64,000 nucleotides of DNA. Origin: Solen grandis (taxonomy: Eukaryota; Mollusca; Bivalvia; Adapedonta; Solenidae). The notes below the pieces were generated by a model that saw only the letters and a program-made list of their open reading frames with translations, was not told where the DNA came from and did no database searches. The position numbers were made by a program, and so were the translations under genes. The stretch lies in NCBI GenBank assembly GCA_021229015.1, contig CM037777.1:26971002-27035001 (forward strand), read 5' to 3'. Shown piece by piece: positions 36,805 through 48,665 of this stretch. Position 1 is the first letter of the stretch. The number at the start of each line of letters is the position of its first letter.

Positions 36805-37275
36805 TTTTACCTGTCCAAGTGGCCAAGTAGTAGATTAGAGCGTCCGACCAACAACCGAGATGTAGTAAGTTCAATCTCTGGCCGCAGAATAGCGTAGTAT
36901 TTCATCTATTATGATGGTCATGTGAGTGTCAATCAGCACACGAGGATCTGTTTGTTGATCCAGTGACTTGTTGTGGTATCATGCCACTTGTCTACGGCCC
37001 ATGGTATCATGCCACTTGTCTACGGCCCATGGTATCATGCCACTTGTCTACGGCCCATGGTATCATGCCACTTGTCTACGGCCTATAGTATCATGCCACT
37101 TGTCTACGGCCCATGGTATCATGCCACTTGTCTACGGCCTATAGTATCATGCCACTTGTCTACGGCCATGGTATCATGCCACTTGTCTACGGCCCATACC
37201 GCAGTGAGGCAGCACTCCACTTGTCTTATGTTGAGAAATAGACCTAAAATTACTAAAATAGAATAGATGGGTGTT
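36805..37275 (+). mobile_element. SINE-1 expanded by an internal minisatellite
   Basis: Head AAGTGGCCAAGTAGTAGATT and B-box-like AGTTCAATCTCTGGCC, decayed core, then the core phrase GGTATCATGCCAC amplified (next entry), then CCGCAGTGAGGCAGCAC and a decayed tail. Confidence 0.75.
36975..37197 (+). repeat. 28-bp minisatellite, eight units, inside SINE-1 core
   Basis: The unit starts GGTATCATGCCACTTGTCTA and ends CGGCCCAT or CGGCCTAT, repeated eight times with one single-base loss. The open frame over it (36973-37266) has a 28-residue period only because 28 is not a multiple of three; it is not a gene. Confidence 0.95.
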
Positions 37276-38119
37276 ACATTCAAGTAAGCAATTCAGTTCA
37301 TTAACGATACTATTTAGGAGAAATTCCACTTTTTTCATTCTAGGGAGAAAATATCTGACCTACTACTTCCTCTAACAGCTCAATTAACGCGCCAAAAATT
37401 TCTGCGTTCATGAAATATGGCATAAATTAGCGAAAGCTAATTTTCACATTGATATCCATTATTATTGCACTATTCGCTCTTTTAAGACTTTGTCGTGTTT
37501 ATTACATGATATTTCAATCACCGCGTGTTATTTCCTAATGCATGGTACCTAATGATGTCAATTATATACAAGAAAAAGAAGTGGGCACTGATAGTGTTAT
37601 GTAGTAAAACACGTTTTTCGTGTACTGATTTACCTTCATCATTTTATCATTGACGTCATCAACACAACCTAGTAAGTTACTTAACAAGCTTTCTAGAATG
37701 CAGTTATTATAAACACTTTTGCAAAAGAAAGCGTGCACCCAGTTTTCGTCTATATGCTATTTTCATTAGAAATATTAAGATATGTTTTTGCCTAAAACAT
37801 TACCTAAAATATTCTTTTTCGAAATAAAAGAAACCACACACACAAAAAAACAACAAAAAACACCCACGTAAAATAAATAGAACTTTTGTTGATTTTTCTC
37901 ATAAGATTGCAGTATATCTTGTGGTCTTAGAAAATGTAAATTTTCATTCTTGAGTTTGTCAAATAATACGATGATCATATAAAAATATCAACATACATCC
38001 ACGATATGATATTGTAACTTAATATCCGCCTCCGAAACCCGGATGCATTGTTGTAAATAAGCGAATAGTTGACAAATTCATGATTTACCATATACATGTA
38101 CATGTATGAATACGTATTT

Positions 38120-38445
38120 CATAAGGGCGAAGTGGTCCAATCAATGATTTTTCATAACCTTCAGGCGCCAAGTACTGGTTCAGTACAGGAGCAATCGAGA
38201 TGGATCTGTATACATACGTACTGTTAAATCATTAAGTTTCGTTGACACTATATTTCGTTATCTACCTAAAGGAATGTCGTGTGTACATTTATTCGTGGAT
38301 CTATGTTCTAGAAAACGTGAGGTCCATTTGAGAGACAAGTTTTCGTGGGGATAAAAACCTCCACGAAATCGACGAAAATTAGTGTTCAACGAAAATAAAT
38401 GATTTTACAGCATGTTGTAAGAATTAGTCTCCCAATCGACGTAAA
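38120..38445 (+). mobile_element. SINE-3 interrupted by a MITE
   Basis: Left part CTTCAGGCGCCAAGTACTGG to CGAGATGGATCTGTATA and right part TGTTGTAAGAATTAGTCTCC then AATCGACGTAAAAC form one SINE-3, split by the element at 38221-38410. Confidence 0.75.
38221..38410. mobile_element. MITE, CTGTAAAATCATT family
   Basis: Ends CTGTTAAATCATT and AATGATTTTACAG are inverted repeats, extending imperfectly to about 25 bp with TTTCGTTG/CAACGAAAA. 190 bp. A second copy lies at 50318-50512. Confidence 0.75.
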
Positions 38446-39080
38446 ACCTGAACTACATGTGTAATATATATCTTTGATGTCAATTATCATAAAACAAATG
38501 TTGCAACACAATAGATTTTTAGTTGTGTGTGACGTCAGTCACATCAACTATAGTACTACGTTTTTAACCCAGGTTATCCTAGATTTAAAACCGAATAACC
38601 TCTCAATAGTGTAAATATGATCGAACAAATGTATATATCTCTACAACGTAAGTATACCAGAATTAAGCAAAAATGCTGAAAATCAATGCTGTGTCAAAAA
38701 TAAATACTTACAGGCTACAAAAATCGCCTTTGACATGAAAACATTATAGGACCTTTTTTTTCTATGCTGATGTTACTGCAGTCGAATTATGTAACTGTTT
38801 TCATCACGTAATCACTTTACCAAGCGCACGAAAATAGTTTGTTTCGATGCAAAGGTGGCTCGCAAATAAATTTGCGGTCATTTAAGGCTGTTACAATAAC
38901 CCATGTAAAGTCCAAAACAAAATCATTATAACATACTAATAATCACATCAATCTATCGACCTCAGATATCTCCAAGGTTTATTTCATACACTAAAAAATG
39001 ACCGAACTCTGTATATCTACTATCCGAAATGAGTTCAGAGCCTTCGACCTGTGCAGAAAATTTGCATAATTACTTCAATC

Positions 39081-39089
39081 TATAAATAG
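39081..39089 (+). promoter_or_regulatory. Possible TATA box of the LRR gene
   Basis: TATAAATAG stands about 0.3 kb upstream of the coding exon and upstream of the acceptor at 39396. In an AT-rich region such words occur by chance, so this is only a candidate. Confidence 0.2.
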
Positions 39090-39396
39090 AGTATATTGTT
39101 GATAAGGTACTGCATGAATACAAATCAAAGCTCTGATAGCGCTGAGAGAACAGGGATGCCGCATTTCTTTTGTTTATCAAAGTGAATTTAATAATTGGTG
39201 ATCGACTTGCAGCTCTTCAAACACTCTTTCATTTGAGACACACACAGCTTCAGTGCCTTCAACGCTTGGATTTTAATATATGGCAATATAATATTTCACC
39301 AAAAGAAGGTTTAAGAGATGAGCAACTGTTCTTTTATAATCTTATTTCGTAATTTGCAACTTTTAAGAATTATATGTTTTCTTATTTTTGTTTCAG

Positions 39397-39588
39397 ATCA
39401 AGACTGAAAAACAAAGGAACACGCCCAATTCCAAATCAGGATTTATTTATCCTTTGACTCATCTCGGTTTGGAGTGTTTATCTTCATTTCCTTGAATACA
39501 TGCACGTCTCCTTATGGAGTGATAATAAACCAAAGTGAAAACACATAAAATTATTGAAATACGTTCTCGAAGCTCAGATGAATAAAGA
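39397..39588 (+). other. 5' UTR part of LRR exon 1 (after a UTR intron)
   Basis: TTTTTGTTTCAG ending at 39396 is a strong splice acceptor, and the following 192 bp carry no in-frame coding extension to the ATG. This suggests the coding exon begins with untranslated sequence and that a non-coding first exon lies upstream. The upstream donor was not identified. Confidence 0.5.
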
Positions 39589-39803
39589 ATGATGTCAACA
39601 ATGGAGATCACAACTTTTGGATTTGTGTTACTTTGTGGATATATTCGGCTAATCGCTGGTCAAGATACTGACGCGTGCGGTGCTGTCGGTACATCTAGAC
39701 CAGCTTGCACGTGCAACTCGATTGGCACGGGTATAATTTACGACTGCAGCGTGAATTCACTATCAGAAATACCACAAACGTTTTCAGAAAATGTGTCAGA
39801 AAT
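39589..39803 (+). CDS. LRR protein exon 1: signal peptide and LRRNT cap
   Basis: Starts at ATGATG (39589 or 39592) and ends before donor GTAAGTATA in phase 2. Residues 1-24 form a secretion signal (hydrophobic TFGFVLLCGYIRLIAG), with cleavage likely before Gln25. Cysteines at 30, 40, 42 and 53 (C-x9-C-x-C-x10-C), followed by LSEIPQTF, make a standard N-terminal LRR cap. The last two bases join exon 2 to give SEINLSNN, the first repeat. The product should be secreted or have an extracellular LRR region. Of the known modules, an LRRNT-LRR-LRRCT unit is used for binding in many animal immune and adhesion proteins; the partner here is unknown. Confidence 0.9.
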
Positions 39804-39854
39804 GTAAGTATATCTATAATTTCGTTCATCTAGCTCAACTCTACATCCGTTCGT

Positions 39855-39875
39855 ACACACACACACACACACACA
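39855..39875 (+). repeat. (AC)n microsatellite
   Basis: About ten AC repeats, 52 bp after the exon 1 donor. Confidence 0.95.
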
Positions 39876-40146
39876 TCTAGTATATATAGAAACTTTGAAA
39901 CATGAACATTCTATAGAGTACCTGTCTAATAAAAAATTGCTTCATTGTCATGAACATGTCACCTTTCATCGAAGGGCGACCTTTTCCAAACAGATGGTAC
40001 ATATGTAAACATGATGTGTCTGATATCAATGTAGACACCATGTAAACCAAACTGAACATGGTTGTCGTATTGGCGGATTCGTGTACATGTCGCTTGAAAA
40101 TATCGACTGGTATCCCTCCTTTCTCTCTCTACTCCATATTTGTATT

Positions 40147-40152
<6 letters not shown>

Positions 40153-40186
<34 letters not shown>
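40153..40186 (+). repeat. (AG)17 microsatellite
   Basis: Uninterrupted AG run in intron 1; it produces shadow frames on both strands. Confidence 0.95.
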
Positions 40187-40188
<2 letters not shown>

Positions 40189-40404
40189 GATAATACTATA
40201 TAAAATTTGGATGGGCTGTTTACACAAAAGATATCATTCGTACTTATGAATTTATCATTTAAGGGTTGTAAAAATGCGTGGTTCTTCATACCCCCGTCAC
40301 TAAAGATTGGCGTCCTTACTGCGACGGAAAAAAGTCATTCTTTTGGAATCGCCGATGGTCGCATTAAGAACGCCAAAGAATTTTTATTAAAATATACAAA
40401 TTTC

Positions 40405-41110
40405 ACTCATCCGTCACACCGGTGTCCTGCTGTTTGAGTTTTCTGTGTGTTAAAGGCGTTTCCACTACGACCTTACCGCGTCTGTGATGTTTATATTGAG
40501 TTTACACTGCGATCCTTTGGCGTCCACACGGCGATCATCGAGGACCCCACGACGACCCTAGTGCGATCTTTGGATCTTTGGGTGCTTAAGACGACTGTAC
40601 CGCGACGTTGGCGTTCTCACAGCGATTACAACGCGACCATACAACATCCCCGCTGCATTTATGAAACCGTTTCAGTTTTCGGGAATTTTCATTAGCGAAT
40701 CTACGTTTTTTATCGAAGGCAACTCGATTTGCACAACGTTATGCCGTGGACAAAAAGCCTAGGGAGGGCTGCAACACCGACACCATTCTTTGACCGAGGC
40801 TCTGAGTCGGACTCCAAGGTTAACACCTTAGTCTTTCAATCAAGCATAAAGCTGTATGATAGTCATTTGCCTGCTGCTGCTCCTGCTGCTGCTGCTGCTG
40901 GTCAATGATCATGTTTTGTACCAGCAGTAAATTATACATTTTCGCAATCGGCCTGCGACCTAATGTGTCATTGGGGTCCCAATCACGTCTTTCAGCGTTC
41001 TCATTACGCCAACATAGCACCCATGGCGATTCTATTGTCTCCTTGGTCGCCTTTAGAACGCAGTAAGGCCGACAGTCTGGTGTGACAAAGGTTTGATTTA
41101 AATCATTATC
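40405..41110. repeat. GC-richer block with possible inverted ends
   Basis: Stands out from the AT-rich intron by repeated GCGATC, CGACC and GGCGT words and a CTG-rich stretch (40868-40901). GTCACACCGGTGTCCTGC near the left and CAGTCTGGTGTGAC at the right are weakly inverted. It may be a decayed DNA transposon; no protein domain in its frames. Confidence 0.35.
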
Positions 41111-41640
41111 CATACAAAAAGCTCTCCCCTAATTCATTTTGAATTGGAAACATCACGTGTTTCACGATCGTTCCTTGCGAGGAAAAACAACAAAAATACA
41201 AAACAAAATTAAACAAACGATTTGTATTCCCCGTATATATTGGATTCATCATGTCAAAAATCGATTCAAATTTGGATGATTTTCTGCTGACATTCTGAAA
41301 TATGAAACAGTCCTTACACCATGATTGATTACCATCGTCCGTATTGGTTTTCCCTGTAAAGCCACATACCTTGGGTTAGTTCAAAGGTATCGTTTATGGA
41401 GAAAATTGTTGGCGTGCTGCAGCGTAATGCCATTTAATGTCTATACGGTGTTCAAATTGAATCATTTCGTCGTTATATTCAATCATAATCGAAATCCAAC
41501 TACATATATTACAAAACGGGGACAACAGGGGAGATAATAACACTTATTATTAAGTGTCATTTTCATAATGTAGAGTAATATCTGGTTCGAGTAGCCAGTC
41601 CGGAGAACACGAGAAAAATGTTTCTTTTATATGTGTGTTT

Positions 41641-41880
41641 TGTTGTTGTTGTTGAACTTAACGTCCTATCAACAGTGTTACAGTCATTTGGAGACTAAGT
41701 CTACTTGAGACAGATAAAGTGCTGCCACACTGTAGTATCACGCCGTAGACATGTTGGATGATACCACACCCAGTCATATTATCCTGACACTGGACCAACC
41801 AGTACTATTTTAAACGACGCCGGGGATCGAATACTCGACCTCTCACTCCCGTGGCAGGAAGGCGCTGCTTAGCGTAGGTT
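41641..41880 (-). mobile_element. SINE-1 copy
   Basis: Minus-strand tail AACTTAACGTCC, core GTGCTGCCACACTGTAGTAT and CACGCCGTAGACATG, head remnant CGGGGATCGAATACTCG. A block between core and head is deleted. Confidence 0.85.
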
Positions 41881-42015
41881 GCCGATATTTTGAGGTTAAA
41901 CGTAGGTCTTTTTCCAGGCTTAGGACAATGGCTGCTAACATTAAAATACGTTAATTATAATCTAACAAGTTAACGTGAAGTTAACGTTAACTTGTATCGC
42001 GATACTAAAGCAAGT

Positions 42016-43215
42016 CTACCTGAATCGTAATAATTTGTATCGTAATAATTTGTATCGTAATAATCCAATAATTGAACAAGGTTTACATGTATCGAAGTAA
42101 TTAAACATGCCTACATGTATCGTAATAATTTAACCACTAGTTTACATGTATCGAAGTAATTAAACATACCTACCTGTATCATAATAATTTAACTACTAGT
42201 ATACATGTATCGAAGTAATTAAACATGCCTACCTGTATCGTAATAATTTAACCACTAGTATACATGTATCGTAGTAATTAAACATGCCTACCTGTATCGT
42301 AATAATTTAACCACTAGTATACATGTATCGTAGTAATTAAACATGCCTACCTGTATCGTAATAATTTAACCACTAGTATACATGTATCGTAGTAATTAAA
42401 CATGCCTACCTGTATCGTAATAATTTAACCACTAGTATACATGTATCGTAGTAATTAAACATGCCTACCTGTATCGTAATAATTTAACCACTAGTATACA
42501 TGTATCGAAGTAATTAAACATGCCTACCTGTATCGTAATAATTTAACTACTAGTATACATGTATCGAAGTAATTAAACATGTCTACCTGTATCGTAATAA
42601 TTTAACTACTAGTATACATGTATCGAAGTAATTAAACATGCCTACCTGTATCGTAATAATTTAACCACTAGTTTACATGTATCGTAGTAATTAAACATGC
42701 CTACCTGTATCGTAATAATTTAACTACTAGTATACATGTATCGCAGAAAAAATAAACATGCCTACCTGTATCGTAATAATTTAACTACTAGTATACATGT
42801 ATCGTAGTAATTAAACATGCCTACCTGTAACGTAATAATTTAACTACTAGTATACATGTATCGAAGTAATTAAACATGCCTACCTGTATCGTAATAATTT
42901 AACCACTAGTATACATGTATCGTAGTAATTAAACATGCCTACCTGTATCGTAATAATTTAACTACTAAGTTTACATGTATCGAAGTAATTAAACATGCCT
43001 ACCTGTATCGTAATAATTTAACCACTAGTTTACATGTATCGTAGTAATTAAACATGCCTACCTGTATCGTAATAATTTAACTACTAGTTTACATGTATCG
43101 TAGTAATTAAACATGCCTACCTGTATCGTAATAATTTAACTACTAGTTTACATGTATCGTAGTAATTAAACATGCCTACCTGTATCGTAATAATTTAACT
43201 ACTAGTTTACATGTA
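42016..43215 (+). repeat. 59-bp tandem array, about 20 units
   Basis: The unit CATGCCTACCTGTATCGTAA, TAATTTAACCACTAGTATAC, ATGTATCGTAGTAATTAAA repeats every 59 bp. Each unit is itself two related halves, both with TGTATCGTA(A/G)TAATT. Units vary at a few sites (CCACTAG/CTACTAG, TATACATG/TTTACATG, CGTAG/CGAAG). It lies wholly in LRR intron 1. Confidence 0.95.
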
Positions 43216-43497
43216 GGGTGGTGGGATGTTTAACCCATTAATCTCAATAAAAACAAGTTTACCTGTTTCGTAATGAGTTGACAAGTTGTTATTTAAATGG
43301 ATAGAAACATCTTTTATCTCAGGGGGGATCAAACATGACCATGTACTGTCAAAGAGTACGCGCCTGTACGATTATATTTTAAATATAAAATCATGGGGAT
43401 GTAGGTATTCAACAGGACATCAACTTGACATGTGCGTGTACAGGTTATATAAATATTTATAACGCTAACTGAAAACAAGAAGAGTAACTCCTTTAGT

Positions 43498-43592
43498 CTA
43501 TCGGCTATTATGTTTTGTCTAGTTACGTCCCTTTATTTATTATTCTGTCGGCTATTATGTTTTGTATAGTTACGTCCCTTTATTTATTATAT
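43498..43592 (+). repeat. 47-bp direct duplication
   Basis: TCGGCTATTATGTTTTGT and AGTTACGTCCCTTTATTTAT occur twice, 47 bp apart. Confidence 0.85.
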
Positions 43593-44517
43593 CTGTTTAA
43601 TGACCGTGCATTTCTTTTAAATTGAAAAATATCCATTTCTTAGGGTATTTTTCTTTTGATTAGTTAAATATCATTAATCCAGTAGAGCGTTTTAAAAGTT
43701 TAAGTTTCGTTCAAAATTAAACCTCGCCTATTTCCAAAAATATTACAACTTTGATGATATCATAAATTGTTCAGGGATATGGTTCGCTAAAACCTGGGTT
43801 TAACTATGCTGTTATCACGAAGAGAACGTTTGTCTCCATGTTTAAGCATCGAGTTATTAATTTCTTTCTTAAATATCAAAAATGGCGAGCTCATATAAAT
43901 AACACTTTGTCACTTGAATAACTGTTTCTGTTTTTCCGGCTATCTCAACTGTGTAATAGGACAATCAGGAACTATTTTAGACTTAAATAACAACATGGTA
44001 ATTGTACAAACGTCCATCATGCAGTTGCTCTAAAAATCATGTGTTTTTTTTTTCTTGTAAAGTCAGACTTTTTGCCGAAATATTGAAAAAGAGTGAATTT
44101 GATTGTTTATATCTTAGACGACTTAAATTTCACATTTTTGCACACGGTTTTACAGAATTGTTCAACTTGAATACTGAGACATGAAAGATTATGCTTACTT
44201 TGCAATATTTGGCAAATAAATTGAAGAGGAATATCCCTTTGTTCTAAAATGCAACTGTTATTAATTCAGTTTATAAAGAAATATTATTGAACGAATCTTG
44301 ACATATTCGAACGCATTGAATTATGTTAAGTAATGCAAAGCCAGAAATTGTGTTTATGTAAATTTCTTTAGTTTACTAATTCCAGAAGATAAAAACAACA
44401 TTACATATAGCCAGTTATATACACAAATTATAAAAATTCAAATGAAAAAACACCCGTAATGTTAGCTATAACACCTCCATAACAATAAATGTGTGCAAGT
44501 CTTTCTGTTTCTTTTAA

Positions 44518-44751
44518 CCCATTCCCTCATAGAGGAAACCATTAAAAGACCTATGCGAACAGCATAAAACCAGATCAGCCTGCGAGTTACTCGCAGGCTG
44601 ATCAGGTTTTATGATGTTCGCTGCTCCTCAGTAGTCTGGAAATGAGAACTTTATAATTAAATTTGGTAAGGTTTAACTGTGGTTTTCTGCAGATCAGGCT
44701 TTATGTGGTACCTATTGAGTGCGTCAAAATGAGTCTATATGAGGGAAAGGG
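44518..44751 (+). mobile_element. MITE family E, TTAA-flanked
   Basis: 234 bp, CCCATTCCCTCATA to TATGAGGGAAAGGG, flanked by TTAA (44514-44517, 44752-44755). The hairpin loop reads TTA, opposite to the TAA in three other copies. Confidence 0.92.
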
Positions 44752-44950
44752 TTAATTAATTAACAATTTGAACCAAAAAAAGTATTCCTGTCGTATGACA
44801 TAGCCTTTTGATGATAATAATGATACTGATGATTTTAATGACGAAATATACAAATAAGATACTGCTGTTGATAAAGATGATGTTGGTTATGTAGTTGTTG
44901 TTGATGATGATTCTGATAATTCTGGTTTGATTATGAAGAAGTTGTTATTA

Positions 44951-44982
<32 letters not shown>
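44951..44982 (+). repeat. (ATG)n microsatellite
   Basis: About ten GAT/ATG triplets, preceded by scattered GATGAT and TTGTTG runs from about 44810. Confidence 0.95.
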
Positions 44983-45454
44983 CACTATTATACATTGCAC
45001 AAACAGCACACTAGTGTTAGCTTTGCTTTCTCACGTTTAGCGTCGACACAATAGACAATCCAGCAATTCTATTTCCACTAGGTTGTCCGATACCACAATA
45101 TTTCCTGGGCTGATATATAATTAATTCTAGCTTACCTAATTATCGTTTTTTTCTCTCTCCTTTTTCCTGTCTCTATGGCGATCCTAACAGATGTATCATT
45201 AACACTACCTACAGTATTTCCGTGATACCAAAGCAAAACCCAGATGTGAAAATGAAAATTAACACATACTGTAATATATATATGAATATAGACATTGGTA
45301 TGAATAGTGATAAATTCTTCAAGTTCCCCTTTTAGGCTTTAAATAGCAATATAGGTTAACAAAAAGTCATGTGTATTGTGTTTACAAAGTTTTAACAAAT
45401 TACAGCGAGCAATAACGAGAGGTAGAAAGAGGACCTAGTGACGGAAACGTCCAT

Positions 45455-45687
45455 TTTGGAATCTTCGATCACCGGCCGCGACATATCAAAAATGTTAAAA
45501 TGGTACTGGTATAGCTCTCTTGCTTGGCGCTCAGCAAATAAGGGTAGACGCAGTACTGGTTGGCCCGGTGTCAGGATAATGAGACTGGGTGTAGTATCAT
45601 GCCTTATGCCTACGGCGTGATACTGCAGCACTTTATCTGTCTCAAGTAGACAGTCTCATTATGACTGAAATACTGTCGGCGGGACAA

Positions 45688-45714
<27 letters not shown>
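45455..45714 (+). mobile_element. SINE-1 ending in a (GA)n microsatellite
   Basis: B-box region decayed (CTTCGATCACCGGCCGCGAC), full core, tail ATGACTGAAATACTGTCGGC then GGGACA. In place of the CGTTAAAC tail is a GA run (45688-45714). Confidence 0.85.
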
Positions 45715-45718
<4 letters not shown>

Positions 45719-46149
45719 TGAATTGGGGGTTTCAAGGAATACATCGATAACATGATGATATAATGTAATAACACGGAACTCCAATGGAGATATAAACATA
45801 TTAATACTTAAATTCTAAAATCAATTTTTGAAATGAAAAAGGAAAACCCCCACCCCGACAAATCTTGTTTTCTATATTTATTGTGATCGATATTTCAGTA
45901 CATGTATTCCGACAGAAGGCAGTAAAAATTGGAAATTTTCAAGATTTAAAATGCACGAAATCTCAACTCTTTTAGAAAATAAACCTTTCTAGGTCAATGC
46001 CCTGATGGTATCGATTATAGAAAAAATATGCCAAATCTGTGCTTTTGAAAAAAAAAAATGGGAAAAAAAAACAGACGTTCCAAAAAAAAATAAAAAAAAA
46101 ATCCAACGACGCGGGTTATTATTATTCAATTAATATGACTTGACTAGAC

Positions 46150-46383
46150 TATTTGAGTTTACTGTCGCTTCGACAGTATTTCAGTCATATAGCGACGTCC
46201 AGCAAATTGCAAGTGGAGGAAGACCCCGAATGCACTAAGGCATTCGGGTAGAGCCATCAACCTACCGCAAGCCAGCTGGAAGGCTTCCTCACAGGAAAAT
46301 CCGAATGACCCTGTCGGGTTTCGAACCCACGCGGTGAGGGGCTGAGTGAGTTCTAAAGTCAGCGACTTTACCCTCTCGGCCAC
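46150..46383 (-). mobile_element. SINE-4, full length
   Basis: Minus-strand tail at left (TTTGAGTTTACTGTCG, CAGTATTTCAGTCATATAGC), body TACCGCAAGCCAGCTGGAAG, head with GTCGGGTTTCGAACCCACGC and TACCCTCTCGGCCACGG. Confidence 0.88.
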
Positions 46384-47046
46384 GGAATAATTAAATCAAT
46401 AAATGAATAAATAAATAGTTTTAAATAATTGTGGAAATAAACGAATATCCGATCACATTCCGCGAAATTCAGCCACTAAAGTATATGGTAAAATACATTT
46501 CGGAACCATTTAAGCTTAGATATACCTTATTAACAAATACATAGTACATGTTATACATTCATATATGTATTTAAGTTTTTACGTAGTAAATCATAGGTTT
46601 AAATTCATTTTTAAATATATATTTTATTATGTAGTTTTTAAATATCTTTATTAAATATGTGTATGTAACACAAAAAACTGTAAAGTTTACGTGTAATAAA
46701 ATCTGTTCTGTTCTGGTAATACATGTACATGATTATCTCATGCAATAATTTTAATTAATTATTAAATATTATTCAATGACAAGTGCCGTTGGGCAAAGCA
46801 GGCATAAATATCCATCATAAACTAGGAAGGTGACAATGCTGAATGGAACGGAGACCGCAACGGACATGGAGTCATTTTGTAATTATACAGTTTTATTGGG
46901 AAAAAATAAAAACACCACCACATTTCTTAGCACTTTAGATTTCATTTGAAAATAACATGGTCGACCTTATCTGCACGTATATAAAATATGTATCAATAAT
47001 TCTGTAATGATATTTCAGTATTAATATAACTAAACAGTAAAAAAGA

Positions 47047-47068
47047 TTTTTTTTTTTTTTTTTTTTTT
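47047..47068 (+). repeat. T22 tract
   Basis: Run of T followed by seven A, in LRR intron 1. Confidence 0.95.
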
Positions 47069-47582
47069 AAAAAAATCTGGAAACCAGTTTTTGTAAATCT
47101 TTTAAGTTATTTTACGTTATAAACTGCCAATATTGATTTTGAATATGTGTGTTTTTTTGCGAAGGCGTTTCGTGAAGTATATATTTTTTTGCAGTCAGAC
47201 TAATCCAATTTAATGTCGGGAATTTTACATGTGATACCCTGTCCATACAGTTTTACAACGTGTCTGTCAAGTTTATTATCAGTCTAAAGCACCTGCAACC
47301 TTCAACGAACGAGGCATCTCTTGCATACTGCCAATTGATTTTCATTGTGAGTTCCCCAAGTAATATCAAGTGTATATTGTTTTCAATAAAAAATCCATAA
47401 AAATATGATATGGCATTGCTCTACATTAGGTGACTTTATAAATAGATGATGTAGCGCTTGGTTCACCAACGTATTCAGTCCTTACCATGCTTAATTTATT
47501 TCATTTCACTTTTTTTATTATGGACTGTACTAATGATTGATGAAAGGGACGATTGCTGAAGATTTATTAAATGAAAAGGGAG

Positions 47583-47668
47583 TAGTGCAGACCAAGATCA
47601 GACTGCACGGATGTGCAGGATGATCTTGGTGTGCAATGGTCGCCATTGCAGTAACAAGTGTCCACAGG
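47583..47668 (+). repeat. Repeat family J fragment
   Basis: GTGCAGACCAAGATCAGACT, GGTCGCCATTGCAG and AACAAGTGTCC relate to 9285 and 30675, partly inverted. The family E MITE follows within 5 bp. Confidence 0.4.
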
Positions 47669-47673
47669 ATTAA

Positions 47674-47908
47674 CCCTTTCCCTCATAGAGGACACCATGA
47701 AAAGACCTATGCGAACAGCATAAAACCAGATCAGCCTGCGAGTAACTCGCAGGCTGATCAGGTTTTATGCTATTCGCTGCTCCTCAGTGGTCTGGAAATG
47801 AGGATTTTGTAATTAAATTTGGTAAGGTTTAACTTTTTTTTTTCTGCAGATCAGGCTTTATGTGGTACCTATTGAGTGCGTCAAAATGAGTCTGTATGAG
47901 GGAAAGGG
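47674..47908 (+). mobile_element. MITE family E, TTAA-flanked
   Basis: 235 bp with CCCTTTCCCTCATA ends, TTAA at 47670-47673 and 47909-47912, and the GATCAGCCTGCGAG/CTCGCAGGCTGATC hairpin. Confidence 0.93.
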
Positions 47909-48164
47909 TTAAAAGGGGTAAACCATGTCGATTACCTCATATAGAAATGTTTTGATACTTTGACAAAACAAATATTGTAGCTCAGAGTATATATAAATTG
48001 ATTTACGTAAATGACATGAGATACAGGCGTACGTTGGGATCATAAGATGTTGTTGATATTAGGATGAGACATGCATTGAGAATAACAGAATTCACGGTTT
48101 TTTCAGTAGTTTGGCATAGTTTCTGTCACTTTTAAATGATGAATGTCTCAGATTTTTATGACAA

Positions 48165-48665
48165 AATGCGAAAATCATGCCACTTATCACATATATATTT
48201 TTATGAAAACCATTCCACATATCACATATAAATTTACGAAAACCATGCCTCATATCACATATATTTTTACGAAAACCATGCCCCATGTCACATATATTTT
48301 TATGAAAACCATATCACATATATTTTTATGAAAACCATGTCTTTTAAAAACCCCATCCATGCCACATGTCACCTGGATTTTTATCAAAACCATGCCACAT
48401 GTCACATAGATATTTATGAAACCATAGCCACAAGTCGTGTGCATTTTTATGAAAATTATTATTATTATTATTATACCACATTTATATAGCACTCTTTTCA
48501 TAGCAATGTATGTTCAAAAGTGCTTTACAATTGCATTCAGAAACACACAAAATTCCGAAAACCATGTCACAAGTCACCTGGATTTTTACAAAAATCATGC
48601 TCATGTCTTTATTTTTATGAAAAATTTGAATATTTTAATGAAAACTATGTCATATGTCACATTGA
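48165..48665 (+). repeat. Degenerate minisatellite, unit about 33 bp
   Basis: CACATATATTTTTATGAAAA then CCATGCC-type units recur from 48165 to 48435 and again from about 48550, split by an ATT run and unique sequence. It makes long Met/His/Thr-rich shadow frames that are not genes. Confidence 0.85.

Larger units (their letters stand above)
25685..39396. other. Region without a recognised gene (13.7 kb)
   Basis: Between the hAT element and the LRR gene. It contains SINE, MITE, palindrome and minisatellite features listed separately. Open frames at 27327-27656, 29657-30007, 33132-33407 and 34060-34374 show no signal peptide, domain or splice support and are treated as chance. Confidence 0.5.

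Noticed and set aside
36973..37266. 97-residue plus frame with a 28-residue repeat, looking like a repeat protein
   Set aside because: It is the 28-bp minisatellite read through three frames, inside a SINE.
40820..41113. 97-residue minus frame with a Gln run
   Set aside because: The Gln run is a CTG/CAG triplet tract; the rest has no domain and lies in an intron.
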